Positions 1 through 11,334 of a DNA stretch of 64,000 bases are shown here, piece by piece. Position 1 is the first letter of the stretch, and every line of letters begins with the position of its first letter. Both the position numbers and the translations under genes were made by a program. The notes below the pieces were generated by a model. The model was not told the DNA's origin and did not search any database. It saw nothing but the letters and a program-made list of their open reading frames with translations. Origin of the DNA: Sorghum bicolor (lineage: Eukaryota > Streptophyta > Magnoliopsida > Poales > Poaceae); NCBI RefSeq assembly GCF_000003195.3, contig NC_012872.2:56587695-56651694 (forward strand). The letters run 5' to 3'.

Positions 1-697
1 TCAAGGGTTTTGTTTAGAGTATCTCGCCCTACTACTTTTGATTCCTTCGTCCTGACGCCACCTGGACCTTTTTTGTCATGTAGCAGGAGGCTGACAATGT
101 TGCAACTATTCCCTAAGGTCTCTACCGCAGTCTAGTGCTTGATCGTTAGGTGTTGTCAGCTATCACGAGCCTCTCTCTCGAGTGAGCCTTCTTCAACCTT
201 CCTTGGTATGTAAGGATCCCCTGCCCTAAGGAGCTGATGAGAGGGCCCAAAGCCCTTTGGTCCATAGGCTTGGCTTGGAGAGTTCTTTTATTTTGTCTTG
301 ATGCGTCACGCCTAGCCCCAGATGTGGCCCCAATGAGAGAGTGATCGACGGTGCCTCACGGTTGTAGGACAAGATGGCGATGTAGTACGTGCTTCTATGC
401 GTGTCAGGTTCTAAGTGCTTGACAGATTTCAGAGCTGGCTTCTGGTGTTTTGTGTTGGGATGTTTGTTGGCTCCAACCCAAGGTTGGGACGGCCGCTATG
501 TCAGAGGCTTGGCCCAGGCTTCTCTTGGGTTAGGAATACCTGCAGTCCGGTCAAGTCCTGGAGCCCTGCGCGATGGTCGATCTCACCTTCTCGGTTTAAT
601 TACCTCTCTGATATCACGCATGGCCTCCTCGGGGGAGGGCTATTCATGGGCTTCTGAGGCATCCCCTTTTTGCTAGTGGGTGTGCGTGAGTGCACCC
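1..697. other. Intergenic, nothing recognised
   Basis: No conserved protein, RNA gene or terminal repeat was recognised. Short open frames near 389-676 have no recognisable domain and overlap each other in different frames. This is probably diverged repeat or intergenic sequence. Confidence 0.5.
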
Positions 698-946
698 GTT
701 GGATATCACATCCTTATCTCGGGGACTTGACCTACGACACTCTTCACCAATATTTGGCTGTGGGCTGTAAATTGGTATTTAAATTTTCTAGTTTTTAATT
801 CTCTTAGTTAAAGTTACCATGTCAATGCACTAGTATATAAAAAGTAGAAATTTAAATAAGATTTACAGCCCACAACTAAATATTGGTGACGAGTGTCTAA
901 TACCAGGGTAGGTCAAGTCTTGAATTAAGGATGCGCGATATCCAAC
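698..946. repeat. Foldback (inverted-repeat) MITE-like element
   Basis: The two halves are inverted copies of each other. The left end begins GTTGGATATC at 698 and the right end finishes GATATCCAAC at 946. Inside the arms, CACCAATATTTGG and GTGGGCTGTAAAT on the left match the reverse complement of the right arm. Arms are roughly 95 nt at about 75-80% identity by eye, with a short AT-rich loop. No coding capacity and no clear target duplication were seen, so the superfamily is unassigned. Confidence 0.6.
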
Positions 947-1178
947 AAAAAAACGATGATAGCAAGTTTTGCTTTTTATTTATTCATCTTTATATGTCGG
1001 GAAGTTGCATGGTAATATGCGTTTCTTTGTTCCCATGTTTTTTTCAGAATTGAATCCATTATAATGGTTCGATAGTAGATTATCCAACTGCAGTAACCGT
1101 GATGATCTAGAGGACTGACTCTTGTTCCTAGAGCTGTCCTCTCCTCTAGGTGTTCATACATACAAACATAAGCCACTA

Positions 1179-1408
1179 CTCCTTCCGTCCTAAATTAAAT
1201 GTTGTTTGTACTTTCCGAAAAATAATTTTATTAAATATATATTAAAAATAATATTTATGGTACATAATTAGTATTATTGAAAGATCTTTGAGTTTAGTTT
1301 TTTAACAAATTTATTTGGAGATATAAATATTTGCACGTATTTTCTACAAATTAAGTTAAATTTGTAGCACAAAAATCTAAAACGACACTTAATTTGAGAT
1401 AGAGGGAG
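1179..1408. mobile_element. Stowaway-like MITE upstream of CYP72A copy 1
   Basis: The ends are CTCCTTCCGTCC at 1179 and GATAGAGGGAG at 1408, the classic grass Stowaway (Tc1/mariner) terminal inverted repeat. TA dinucleotides at 1177-1178 and 1409-1410 fit the TA target duplication. The interior is AT-rich and non-coding. It lies about 450 bp upstream of the first P450 start codon. Confidence 0.75.
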
Positions 1409-1757
1409 TACGTAGTTTCACTCAGTGCAACTCGTTTATTGTATTCACTCTCTAGACAAGAAACAAACTATTGGGACGTCCGTTTCCTCTCGCATAGCAA
1501 CATCTTTATTGACGCGCGCGATTATAAAACCTTATCGGCCTTGTTGGCGAATTTGCGCCACACGTACGTTTTTGTGTGGTGCATCTTTTTCCACAAGCCA
1601 ACCGTACGTGCCCGCCAAGAAACCATGCATAGACATCAAACTGCAGATAAAAAAAGAACTTAAAGAAGTAACAAAAAAACATGTGATGCCAACGGAGCGC
1701 ACCAATCACTGGCCGTGGCCGGCGACACGCTCGCCCGTGCGTTGCTTACCACTACTA

Positions 1758-1765
1758 CTTATATC
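1758..1765 (+). promoter_or_regulatory. TATA box of CYP72A copy 1
   Basis: CTTATATC lies about 105 bp before the ATG. The same ACTTATAT core is found at comparable positions before copy 2 (23063-23072) and copy 3 (58768-58775). About 350 bp of upstream sequence is recognisably shared by all three copies, including the CTCTAGACAAGAAACAAA block. Confidence 0.55.
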
Positions 1766-1864
1766 GCGCTCGCTCGCTCTCGTCTCCCTCACTAATAAGC
1801 ACACACACAGTGCACGATTGTGGACTTGTGGTTGCCACACAGCACACAACTTGAAAGCAGAGCG

Positions 1865-4357
1865 ATGGACGACGACGTTGCAGCAGCTGCGCCGCCATCG
1901 CCATGGAGCCTTCTCCAGGGGCTCCTCGCCCTGCTCATCGTGTGGGGAGCCTACCGTGCCGCGCAGACATTCTGGCTGCGGCCGCGGCGGCTCGACCGGG
2001 CGCTCCGGGCTCAGGGGCTCACCGGCACGGAGTACTGCTTCCCCGCCGGCGACCTGAAGGAGAACGCCAGGCTCAACGACGAGGCGCGGTCGAGGCCCAT
2101 GCCGCCGTGCCACGACGTTGTTCCCCGCGTGATGCCGCATCTCTTCAGCACTATCAAGGAGCACGGTACGTCCGAGGTCTTTGTCGTGTTTCTCTACGTC
2201 CATCGAGAATTCGTTGAATGTTTGTTTCTGAACCGACGTGAACACTGAGGTTGACGTCGCTTGACTAGTGTTGTGAATTATTGGCCACCCGACAGACATG
2301 TATGTTGACATATGGCAAGTTTGAATTCTTCCCTTGGGCTCCCCAGTCGTCGGACCTATGATATATATTTAATTTGTTTCATGCTATAATTAAATTCGTC
2401 ACATTTGTGAAACAATATTCTTCTGCTAATATGATTTCAGTTATCTGTTTTTTTTAAAGTCCTATGATATATTTTTGTCTGTTTCATTTGCAAGTTTATT
2501 GTCCCACTTATACAAACTCGGTTATAGTAGGTGAAGATATTTTTTTTACATCAGTGTGTATAACGTTCTAATGAATTTGTGTTAATAATAATTGTCCATA
2601 ATTTATAACATTCTTTACGTACCTGCCAAGCCCTTTGTTTAAGTAAACGATTTCAGTCTTCAGATAGTCCCTGTCATGCTCAGTTCCCTAAATTTCTCCA
2701 TTGCTACAAAATTGAAAGTTCCCTAAATATCAAAGATCGAACTGAAAATTTTGTGGCTTTATCGTGGGCACAAACGCTGAACTGCAGGGAACATTTGTGT
2801 CACCTGGTTCGGACCAATTCCCAGGGTGGTCATTACGGAGGCAGAGTTAGTCAGAGACATCCTATCAAACAAGTTTGGTCACTTTGAGAAGTTCACAAAC
2901 AAGCGTCTGGGGAAATTGCTCGCCCTTGGACTTGCGAGTTACGATGGTGAGAAATGGGCAAAACACAGAAGGATCCTGAACCCCGCATTCCATCTTGAAA
3001 AGCTCAAGGTTATATCTAACTTCCTTCATACATCCAAATAATCAGCTTCAATTCTGCATGGCCTCTCAAGCAAATAGATGTGTGCGCTAATTACTAAATT
3101 ATTTTTGCAGCGCATGCTGCCGGAGTTCTCGACGTGCTGTACCGAGCTTATAGATCGTTGGGAGAACAAGATCGCTGGTTCTGACGGATCATATGAACTG
3201 GATATCTGGCCGGAGTTTCAGAACCTCACAGGAGACGTGATCTCCCGCACAGCATTCGGCAGCAGCTTCATGGAAGGGCGAAGGATCTTCCAACTTCAGG
3301 GCGAGCAAGCAGAGCGGCTAATCAAGGCCTTCCAATATATGTACATCCCAGGCTTCATGTAAGAACTTTATGATCTGTCACATGGTATAGTAACTCTAGT
3401 ACATTAAAGGTCATCACATTCACATGTGTGCGCTCATGCCGATATAATATAATTATATATGCAGATTCTTCCCGACACAGAACAATCGGAGGATGAAAGA
3501 AATCAACAGAGAAATTGAAGGGACTCTAAGGGGCATGATTGAGAAGAGGGAGCGCGCAATCGAGAACGGTGAAACCAGCGGCAACGACTTGCTCGGCTTG
3601 CTGCTGCAGTCGAACATGGATAGCGGGAAAGGCAGCCTGAGAATGAGCACCGAGGACGTGATTGAGGAGTGCAAGCTCTTCTACTTCGCAGGGATGGAAA
3701 CCACGTCGGTGTTGCTCACGTGGACGCTCGTCATTCTAGGCATGCACCCTGAGTGGCAGGACCGCGCGAGGGAGGAGGTCCTCAGCGTGTTCGGTAGGGA
3801 CAAGCAGCCCAATTTTGATGGACTAGGTCGACTCAAAACGGCAAGTGTTTCTTTATTACAATACCATGTATACATGTTTGCTCCAAGCCTATATTACCTG
3901 CTAACATTGTCTATACCTAAATGATATCCAGGTGACGATGATACTATATGAGGTGCTCAGGTTGTACCCACCGGCAGTGACCCTAAACCGAAGAACATTC
4001 AAAGACATGCAGATTGGAGGCATCACATACCCTGCAGGGGTAATCCTTGAGCTTCCCATAATCGCCGTCCACCACAATCCTCACATCTGGGGGAAGGACG
4101 CACATGAGTTCAAGCCAGAGAGGTTCGCTGAGGGGATCTCAAAGGCGACCAAGGACCAACCTGCGTTCTTCCCGTTCGGATGGGGGCCGCGGATCTGCAT
4201 TGGGCAGAACTTTGCGTTGCTTGAGGCCAAGATAGCCTTGAGCATGATCCTCCAACGCTTTGAATTCCAACTGTCGCCTTCATACACGCATGCACCCTAC
4301 ACGGTCATTACGCTGCATCCTCAGCATGGTGCGCCAATTATATTCAAGAAGATCTGA
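1865..4357 (+). CDS. Cytochrome P450, CYP72A type, copy 1 (5 exons)
   Basis: Exons are 1865-2165, 2788-3008, 3111-3358, 3465-3840 and 3932-4357, giving 523 aa, the usual length for the family. The product should be an ER-anchored haem-thiolate monooxygenase. An N-terminal hydrophobic anchor (about residues 13-32, [17 protein letters not shown]) is followed by the basic WLRPRRL hinge. The C-helix [13 protein letters not shown], the I-helix AGMETT (from residue 332), the K-helix ExxR (E389-R392), FKPERF and the haem loop [10 protein letters not shown] (Cys about 471) are all present. Four of five acceptors and donors are canonical; intron 4 starts with GC. CYP72A members oxidise gibberellins, triterpenoids, terpenoids or xenobiotics, so the substrate cannot be given. 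The start at 1865 aligns with copies 2 and 3; an in-frame ATG at 1820 lies in less conserved leader sequence. Confidence 0.93.
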
Positions 4358-4687
4358 TCGTCTTATATGACATTGTCGATCGTTACCAATAAGTATGTCA
4401 CAGTGAAAAAATAATAGTTTTGTATGAGTACAGTAATATTAGAGAGTTTAATTTTGTGTATCTGAATTTTGAGGTGGAACTAAACGGCAGGAGATATATT
4501 GCTTGTTGTAAACCTCCAGGTCAAGATACAGTCCAACCAATATGTGCACATGCTCTAATAAAAATCACTATGTGCATATAAGGTAAACAGTAGTAAACGT
4601 AGGATTGAAACTAGCTTAGCTGTCCTTTTCTAATGTTTCAATCAGCTTGTTCATCAAATTCTTTCAGCGTTCAAATTCATATCAACG
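4358..4687 (+). other. 3' flank of CYP72A copy 1
   Basis: This segment resembles the 3' flank of copy 2 (25844-26145), including GTATGTCACAGTG and CTAGCTTAGCTGTCC. It probably holds the 3' UTR. The similarity stops at ATATCAACG (4681-4687), where element C begins. Confidence 0.6.
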
Positions 4688-4866
4688 TTGAAAAGTGCGA
4701 AGGTTGTAATAAAAAGCCCGCTAAGAGTGCGAAGGTTGTAACAGGAGTCCTGATAAAAACCTCTGATCTTTATTCATGATGTCAGTACGTGCATCAATTA
4801 TTTACATCAAAAAAGGAAAAACAAAAACTTAACCCAGCATCCTTCGTCGCCAGAATGCCGGAGGTT

Positions 4867-5290
4867 CTAAGAGTCTCGTACAATTCTTAAGTATGAATCT
4901 GGTACAAACCTAAATTCATCACAGTAATCACGAGCAAGAAACTCGACCAAGCCATCAACACTACGCGTAGGACACATATGACGCCACCAATCAATCAGCC
5001 AGCCCCTCGCATACAAATCCCCGCGTTTGAATGTCACCGGGGTAACATAGCTTCCTTCGACAAAGTTCGAAGGAAGGACATCATGCCTGGGAGGAGGTCT
5101 AACAACCTGCACCAAAAAGATAAACCAATTTTTCACCTCAACCAAACGAAGGATACGACTAAAACGTAAGATGAGGTTTTCGAACCTCCCGACGCCCAGG
5201 AAGGAAACACTCTGCCAGAACTTCGGGATCCTCCGGCAACTAGCATATACCGTCATCCTCACCAAAAATACGAAGGATCGGGTACGATGA
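4867..5290 (-). pseudogene. Second antisense ORF of element C (exons b and c), decayed
   Basis: Two exon-like blocks read on the - strand. Block c (5106-4867) ends the protein with the conserved stretch LPSNFVEGSYVTPVTFKRGD and then a WWRH motif. Block b (5290-5186) corresponds to the 105-nt exon of A and B. The splice acceptor before block b is AA instead of AG, so splicing as in A and B should fail. Upstream, the exon-a segment has TGA where A and B encode Trp (RGSW). The function is unknown; the family appears only inside these retrotransposons. Confidence 0.6.
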
Positions 5291-5559
5291 TTGCAGAAAT
5301 GTATCAAACTAAATCAGAGCAGGAAATACACACAACCTAAGACAAAAAATAGAGAAGCAAATAACTACCTAAGCCGGAGGTCAAGACCCTCGGTACGCAA
5401 GCGACCGGAGGAAATCAGATCGCTCATCATCAATATCAAACTCCACAAAGTTGAACATATCAACTACACTAAGGTTAGGAAAGGCAGTTCGCCAATATTC
5501 CCACAAGTCTCCCAATACATAAATCCCGTTAAAAAAGATGGAAAGCGGAGCTTCGCAAA

Positions 5560-5598
5560 GATCCTGCGCAGGTCCTCTGCTAGAGACCTGCGCACGAC
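5560..5598. repeat. Hairpin between the two antisense ORFs (element C copy)
   Basis: GATCCTGCGCAGGTC at 5560-5574 faces GACCTGCGCACGAC from 5585 across a 10-nt gap. It is the mutated version of the perfect hairpins in A (14997-15040) and B (41775-41814). Confidence 0.7.
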
Positions 5599-5753
5599 AA
5601 AACGTAAAATAAAAAACTCATTCAAAACAACGCAAGTATATTACATAATCAACATTTCATTACAAACTCATTCAACCTTCGCCCCTTTTTTACAAAAAGC
5701 GTCACACAGAAGCTGACGCAAAAAACTAAAAAACACCTACAAACTAAAAACCC

Positions 5754-8700
5754 TCACACCTGAGGCGGAGGAGGCGCAGGAGCTTCGGGTCCCTCCAAAA
5801 CCTTGGCATCGGACCCCTCTGGAGCCTTGGCGCCAGCTTCAGGAACCTCCGCATCAGCCTGGGTCGAAGGACGTGCTTCGCTAGGAGGACGCGAGGGGCC
5901 GGCCTTGTCAACCTTAGCTTTCTTCTTGGCAACCTCCTGTGAAACCATAAACTTGAGAGACAGAGAAAAGTAGCAACACAATACGCAAAGGATAACAAAA
6001 AATATATGTACCTCAGCGCGGCGAGCCTCCGCCATCTTCTTCGCCTCAGCCCGCCCAAACCTAATTCAAAAAGAACTTATAAAGTCCCGGACAGATTTGC
6101 GCAGGCTAGAGGTGCCTTCGCCAACATCCTCCGCCGAGGCGAACTCTTCCTTTGTAACCGCCTCGGCGTGAGAGCAACCTCCACGACGCAAAAGCCTAGC
6201 GAAGGAGCTAACCGCAGCCAAAGCCCCAAAATCAACTGCTCCTCCGACAAAGTCAGAGAGCATGCTGATATGAGACTTGAGCCATGCAAGGCTAGCCCCA
6301 ACATCACCATTGGGAGGAGGAGCGGAGGTGCTACCTCCGAACTGCGCCAGCGAGCCGGAGTAGAGACCGATGACAGCCGCAGCCTCCGCCTCCGCCTTCT
6401 GCATGCGGGTCTGCACTGCAGCTGCAGACGTTCGCTCAGCGTCAAGCTCCTTGCGGAGGCGGTCAGCAATGTCCTTGGCCTTCTTGGCCCGCTGCACGGC
6501 CAAGTCTTTAGCTTTCTCCGCCTCAGTAGCGCTCGCGCGAAGGACAACTACCGAAGCTTCAGCATCCTCTTTCTCCTTCTTGAAAGCCTCCGACCAGGCC
6601 TTCAGCTGATCCCTCTCCACCCTCAGCTCCTCAACCTCCTGTCGGATCGAAGAAAAGCCCTGAACTTCCTCCGACAGGCGGGCCTTCTCAGCTTCCAAGG
6701 TTTCATTTTCCTTCTTCAAAGCCTCAATGGCCTCATCGCGGTAGATAACCTCTCGGGAGCATCGCTCCTCCAAGGCAGCAGCCATATGGTGACCCTGTTC
6801 AAAGCAACACAAATCAAACCTCCGAATGGAAATTCACAAAGGAAAAAGAAGAAAGGTCAAAACTTACAAGGCTATGGTGCTCAAACTGCACGCGAAGAAA
6901 GGTATCAAAGTCCATATGGCGAAGCTTCCGACGAAAACGATCTGTAGAACAAAAGAGGTAAGGAAAAACATAAGACAAAATAAATGTTATCGACAGCGGA
7001 GGCCAGAAACGAACCTCCGACCAAAGAATGAACCTCACGGAGTGCGTCGGTCCAACCTGTGATCAAAGGATCAGAAGCACCTGCGCAAAACCAAAAGCAA
7101 CCTTAGCACCAACCACAAATAACCAATTCACTAAAATAAACAAAAACGAAAAAATGTTTACAACTTACCGGGACCAAGAATATTAGCGGGCGAAGGCCTG
7201 CTAGCCAACGCAGAGGGCGCAAGATCGCGAGGCGGAGGAACAGCAAGGCCTTCCTGCGCGATGCTGGCACCTTTAGCCAGTTCCTCCGCGCTAGCCAGCC
7301 CCACAATAACATCCTCTGAAAAATATACAAAAAGTATAAGACCAAGACAATCAAAGCATGTAGAAATATCAGAACCAACCAAACAAAAAAATTACCCATA
7401 TACAGCGAATTTATCCCATCTCCATCTGGCCGTGGGGGATCCTCCACCTTCCTTATCCTCCGAACAGAAGCAGATTCAGCTTCGTCACTGGACTCCTCCT
7501 GCCCCTCCTTCGGCGGAGATTCTCCTCCAGCAGAAGCTTCCCGCGCAGAACTCGCACGAGGGGCCTCCGCGTCAGAGGAATCCTCACCAAGAAGCGAGGC
7601 GAAGGGCACACGGACAGACGAAACCGCGCGGGAGACCTCAACTTGAAGACCTCCAGTCACAGGAGCAGCCTTCAGGACCTCCGCCGGCTGAGACTCCACC
7701 GAATTCGACTCGGCAGCGGAGGAGCGGGCGGAGGATGACCCCACAGGAGTGTCCAGCACAACCTCCGCCTTGCGCTTCTTCGCAAGCGTCTTAGCAACAC
7801 CACCTCCCTTCCTCTTCTTTGACTCGGCAGCAGCAACAGCCTTGGAGGAATCCTTCTTCTTCTCCAAACCGAGCGGCACATCCGAAGGAACGACGTACTC
7901 ATTGTACTCGATCCCCAGCTCTTCAAAAATGCGATTAAAACGCGGCATCGTCCCCAACGTAGATTTCCTCTGGAGATACTCCTTCTCCGAAATTTTTCCA
8001 ACGATCCTTCGGGCAGAAACCTCCACGCGGTTGAGGAATGACTCCTTCGTCTCACCCTCCGGCAAAGCCGCGCGGAAGCGGGGAAATGGTAACCCCTCCG
8101 GAGGGCCAAACACTGGCACTTGTACCATTTCAATGGTAAACTCATCGGTCCGGCGGCTAAGGGGCCAGTAATCAGCAGCGACCATCTCTTCAACCAAATC
8201 ACGACCTCCAGAGAAGCGGCAGGCCAGTGCGAAGGCCTGGTCGCAGGCCCTGCGTTCCTCCGACATCGGCATCGAAGGATCAAACTTGTAGACAGGCTTG
8301 AGCTCCTTCATTTTTGATGCGTACGGATAAACCTTGTCAACCCAACCATCATCCAAAGTCTTCGACGTAGCAGGAGTCCTCACATAAAACCAAGCCCTCA
8401 TCCAATCCTTCTCCCACTTTCCCTTTTGGCAAAAGGAAATCTCACACCGCGCTCTAGGCATCGTGCGGCGCGGCATGAACGCGCAGCTTCCAAACTATGC
8501 GATGCATTCCTCTCCTTCGGCATTCTTAACCTTCTTAGGCTACCGTTGGAGGTCAAAATAGGAACAGAAAGTGTCAATGTGTGGCACCGCGCCGTAGGAT
8601 TCACACGCCCACGCAAACTTGCTGAGGGTAAGAATCCCATTCGGGCTGAAGTGCTGCAACTCCACATTGAAAGCCTCCATCACGTGGCGGAGGAAATGGT

Positions 8701-9097
8701 ACGGAGGCATCCGGAGTCCGCAGGTGAAAAAATCTCTGAAAACCACGGCGTACTCCTCCTCAGGCGCAGGCACCGTCTGGCCCGCAGGAGGAGCCTTCGC
8801 ATGGCCATCCTTGAAGAAACCAACTTCAACCATATCCGCAATATCCTCCGGCCTTACAGTTGACTCCCCAAACTCAAAAGTGATCGCAGCCATCGCCTCG
8901 AACTCCTTCGCACTAATCAAGTCCCCAACAGAAGCCTCAACGTCGGACAGAGTTTCCTCCAGATCTTGAGCAGCAGCCACCTCAAGCATCCAATCTTCGA
9001 ACCTCCGCAGCCAACCTCCTGACCTCACGCGCAGAAAATCCCGCAGAGGACTAGAAAAATCAGCCCTCAAAGGACGAGGCGAAGGAAGGAAAGCCAC
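5754..9097 (-). pseudogene. Antisense six-exon gene of element C (two nonsense mutations)
   Basis: Exons on the - strand are 9097-7396, 7315-7169, 7080-7015, 6941-6868, 6794-6012 and 5936-5754. Exons 2-6 have exactly the lengths seen in A and B (147, 66, 74, 783, 183 nt), and all splice sites are GT-AG. Exon 1 holds the domain I recognise as Pfam Transposase_28 / 'putative gypsy type transposon', and exon 5 a coiled coil. The frame is broken only by two TAG codons (8540-8542 and 8495-8497), both where A and B have CAG. As in A and B, the conserved N-terminus starts at GTG rather than ATG. The function is unknown; a lysine-rich nuclear-signal-like segment suggests a nuclear protein. Confidence 0.75.
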
Positions 9098-9245
9098 CTT
9101 AGAACCTCCGCAATCACTTAGAACTAAACCAAACAAAACCCAACTACAGCACACGCAGGCAACCAAGAGGCTAAGCAATAAACTAGCGAAGGAAGCTGGG
9201 CAGGCAATGAACGGCAAGGGGTGAGGACTCACGTCTCCCCCGCAC

Positions 9246-9261
9246 CCCCTTTTATAGGGGG
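9246..9261 (-). promoter_or_regulatory. Antisense TATA box, element C
   Basis: Read on the - strand the sequence is CCCCCTATAAAAGGGGG, about 155 bp before the presumed start of the antisense gene. The same box in the same setting occurs in A (11325-11334) and B (about 45459-45470). Confidence 0.65.
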
Positions 9262-9454
9262 GCCTGCGGACGGGCGACCGTTGCGATTCCCAGCGTACAA
9301 CGGCTATAAGCGGAGGACTCGGACTGACCGTTACGATTCCCCACCCCCAACGGCTACCAACGAAAAATTAGCGAAGACCAACGGCTAGCTGCGCGTATAT
9401 CGCCATCCGTTTAACGGATATCAACTATCCGTACAGTTGGTGCAGTAGCTTGGG

Positions 9455-9720
9455 GGGCCGCGTACAGCCGCGCAGAGCCAGAGTGACGGAGTTACCATGT
9501 GCCGTAAAATAATACTAAACTATCCTTAATTACTTTTTAGAATCTAAATAAAATAATTTTCAAAGGGGGAACCACTGGTTCCTCCCAAAGCAGTGTAACA
9601 AAGCTCTAATAGAAACATCTGATCTTTACTTTGGTAGACTCTAATCATTATTTCTATAATAATTATTTGATCTATTGGAATTTATAAAAATAATTGCCAA
9701 TCTTTGCCATTATGAAAAAT
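9455..9720 (+). repeat. Segment duplicated upstream of CYP72A copy 3
   Basis: This segment aligns with 57387-57640: GCCGCGTACAGCCGCGC, GAGTTACCATGTGCC, CGGTTCCTCCCAA and TTTACTTTGGTAGACTCTAATCAT are shared in order. It marks the upstream part of the tandem-duplication unit, here separated from copy 2 by element A and several MITEs. Confidence 0.75.
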
Positions 9721-9925
9721 ACTTAAAGTAACCCCCAATTGTGCATATAAATTATCAACCTCTGCCGTTACGAAAGATAATTCAAAATAACTCCTTACTT
9801 ATTATTATGAAAAATAATTTAACATAACCCCCTAAATTTGTATCTAAATTACCCATTTTTTCATTATAAAACGTAATTCATTGTAACCCCCTCACATTAC
9901 ACCTAAATTACCCAACTCTCTTAAA
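9695..9925. repeat. Degenerate tandem repeat, about 60-65 bp unit
   Basis: Three to four imperfect copies of a unit of the form TTATGAAAAATAATT...TAACCCCCTAA...ATAAATTACC follow each other. It is AT-rich and non-coding. A first unit is also visible in the duplicated segment at about 57625-57690. Confidence 0.6.
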
Positions 9926-9981
9926 TATATATATCTAAATACTAATATATGCTATTAGAAAAATCTATATTCATAAAGTAT

Positions 9982-9983
9982 GA

Positions 9984-10030
<47 letters not shown>
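9982..10030. repeat. (AT)n microsatellite
   Basis: An almost uninterrupted run of about 24 AT dinucleotides lies in AT-rich intergenic sequence about 210 bp left of element A. Confidence 0.95.
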
Positions 10031-10034
<4 letters not shown>

Positions 10035-10241
10035 CAAACTTTTAGAAATATGAAATTAAGTAATGAAAATGCTATGTTTGACCATGTAAATGCAAGAGAT
10101 ATGTATTCCTTATTACAAACTTCATGCATGTACTCCCTTTGAATTAACAAACCATAACACCGACAATTCCATATAGTAAATGTTTAATTAACAAACCATA
10201 TAGCAATAACATAACACCGACAATTCCCTTTGAATTATATC

Positions 10242-10976
10242 TGTTGGGGAGAGGCTCTCCGCACTCCCCAGCAGTACGGTGAATCGTGAACCTTCTCACT
10301 CGGTGCCGTGAGAGGTTTGAGCTCCAACGGACAGTAGGCTCGACAGTAGGTGAAAATAGTGAATGCTCTCTCCCTCTTTTATTAATGTCGGCGTGCTCCT
10401 TTTATAGGGCTCGGAAACCGACCTAAGACAGTTACAGATATGCCCCGTGACGGTGGGGGAATATTCCAGCATATTCGTACATCACAGTCTGCTGATCCTA
10501 AGTTACTTGCGTAATTTCACACTACAGGCTCTCCACGCGCTCCTCGTTCGGGGCTTCAGACTGTCGAACGCTCGTATCCTTCGCCCGGCAGTCGATCCTT
10601 CGACTCTTCCGCGTCGAAGGTTCCCTGAGCCGGCTGAGTCGGAGGTTGCTCGGGTTGGCCACCTCGGAGGCCGCTCGGCTCAGATGCGCCGGAGGTTTAT
10701 CTCCTCCGCCGCATCTCCCAAACATCCTTCGCCATAGGAAAGCTCGAAGGTTCCCCCCTTCTTCGCCCGCAGATCTCCGCCGGTGCTCCAGTCCCTGCAT
10801 ATGCTCAACATAGCGAGAGTCATGTCAACGTTAGCCTTTCTCAGGGTCCTCCGCATGCATCTGCACGGAGGTTTCCTGGGTGGAGGATAGCCTTAGACGC
10901 TACCAGGTCGGAGGTTACTCGGGTGAAGGATAACCTCAGACGCTACCAGGGGGAAGGATGCGGCCATTTCCCAACA
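10242..10976 (-). repeat. 3' LTR of element A
   Basis: It is 735 bp with TGTTGGGG...CCCAACA ends. It differs from the other LTR at three positions seen by eye: TTCGGGG/TCCGGGG, CCCAAAC/CCCGAAC and AGGGGGAAG/AGGGTGAAG. The TATA box reads CCCTATAAAAGG on the - strand near 10396-10407. An 14-nt polypurine tract (complement GTTCCCCCCTTTTT) abuts it at 10977. Confidence 0.93.
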
Positions 10977-11324
10977 GTTCCCCCCTTTTTGGGCTAATGG
11001 CACTCTTGCGGTCCATGTGCTCAAAAACATGCCACGTTGCGGAGGCTGCGAGCATGGTTGCTGCCTTCCCCCCTGGTGCGCAGGATGTGTTTGTTAGCGT
11101 CTTCGAAAAAATATTTCTTTTACCTAGCCATTTGTTTTGACAGGATCCTTCGATCATTGTTGTTTCTGATAGGCTGTTATCCTTCGCGCGTTAGAGTGCG
11201 AAGGGTATTATAGCCGTTGGAGTTAGCCGTTTGGGCTGGTGAATCGCAACGGTCAGGCCGAGTCCTCCGCTTTTAGCCGTTGGGCGCGGGGAATCGCAAC
11301 GGCCGCGCGGTCGCAGGCCCCCCC

Positions 11325-11334
11325 CTATAAAAAG
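11325..11334 (+). promoter_or_regulatory. TATA box of the antisense gene, element A
   Basis: CTATAAAAAG follows a C-run and precedes the conserved leader CTCACCCCTGCCGCTCATTT. The box lies inside the element, about 350 bp from its 3' LTR, and points antisense to the retrotransposon. B and C have equivalent boxes. Confidence 0.7.

Larger units (their letters stand above)
4688..9440 (+). mobile_element. Element C: Tat-lineage 3' internal fragment without LTRs
   Basis: This block matches the part of element B between pol and the 3' LTR (about 40900-45600) in the same orientation. It holds both antisense reading frames and the antisense promoter, but no LTR, gag or pol. The left edge is sharp against the duplicated P450 flank at 4687. 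The right edge is less clear: Tat similarity fades by about 9395, and P450-associated duplicated sequence is recognisable from about 9455. It is either a deletion remnant or an independent insertion of this module. Confidence 0.7.

Noticed and set aside
389..676. Small overlapping frames of 95 and 80 aa
   Set aside because: They overlap in different frames without any recognisable similarity or gene structure.
1820..1864. In-frame ATG 15 codons upstream of the CYP72A copy 1 start
   Set aside because: Copies 2 and 3 have no equivalent in-frame ATG there, and P450 N-terminal conservation begins at MDDDV/MDGDV.
4681..9424. ATATCAAC at 4680-4686 and 9417-9424 as an 8-bp target duplication of element C
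   Set aside because: The inner sequences show no terminal inverted repeats or LTR ends, and the right border of Tat similarity is about 20 bp away. The match may be chance.
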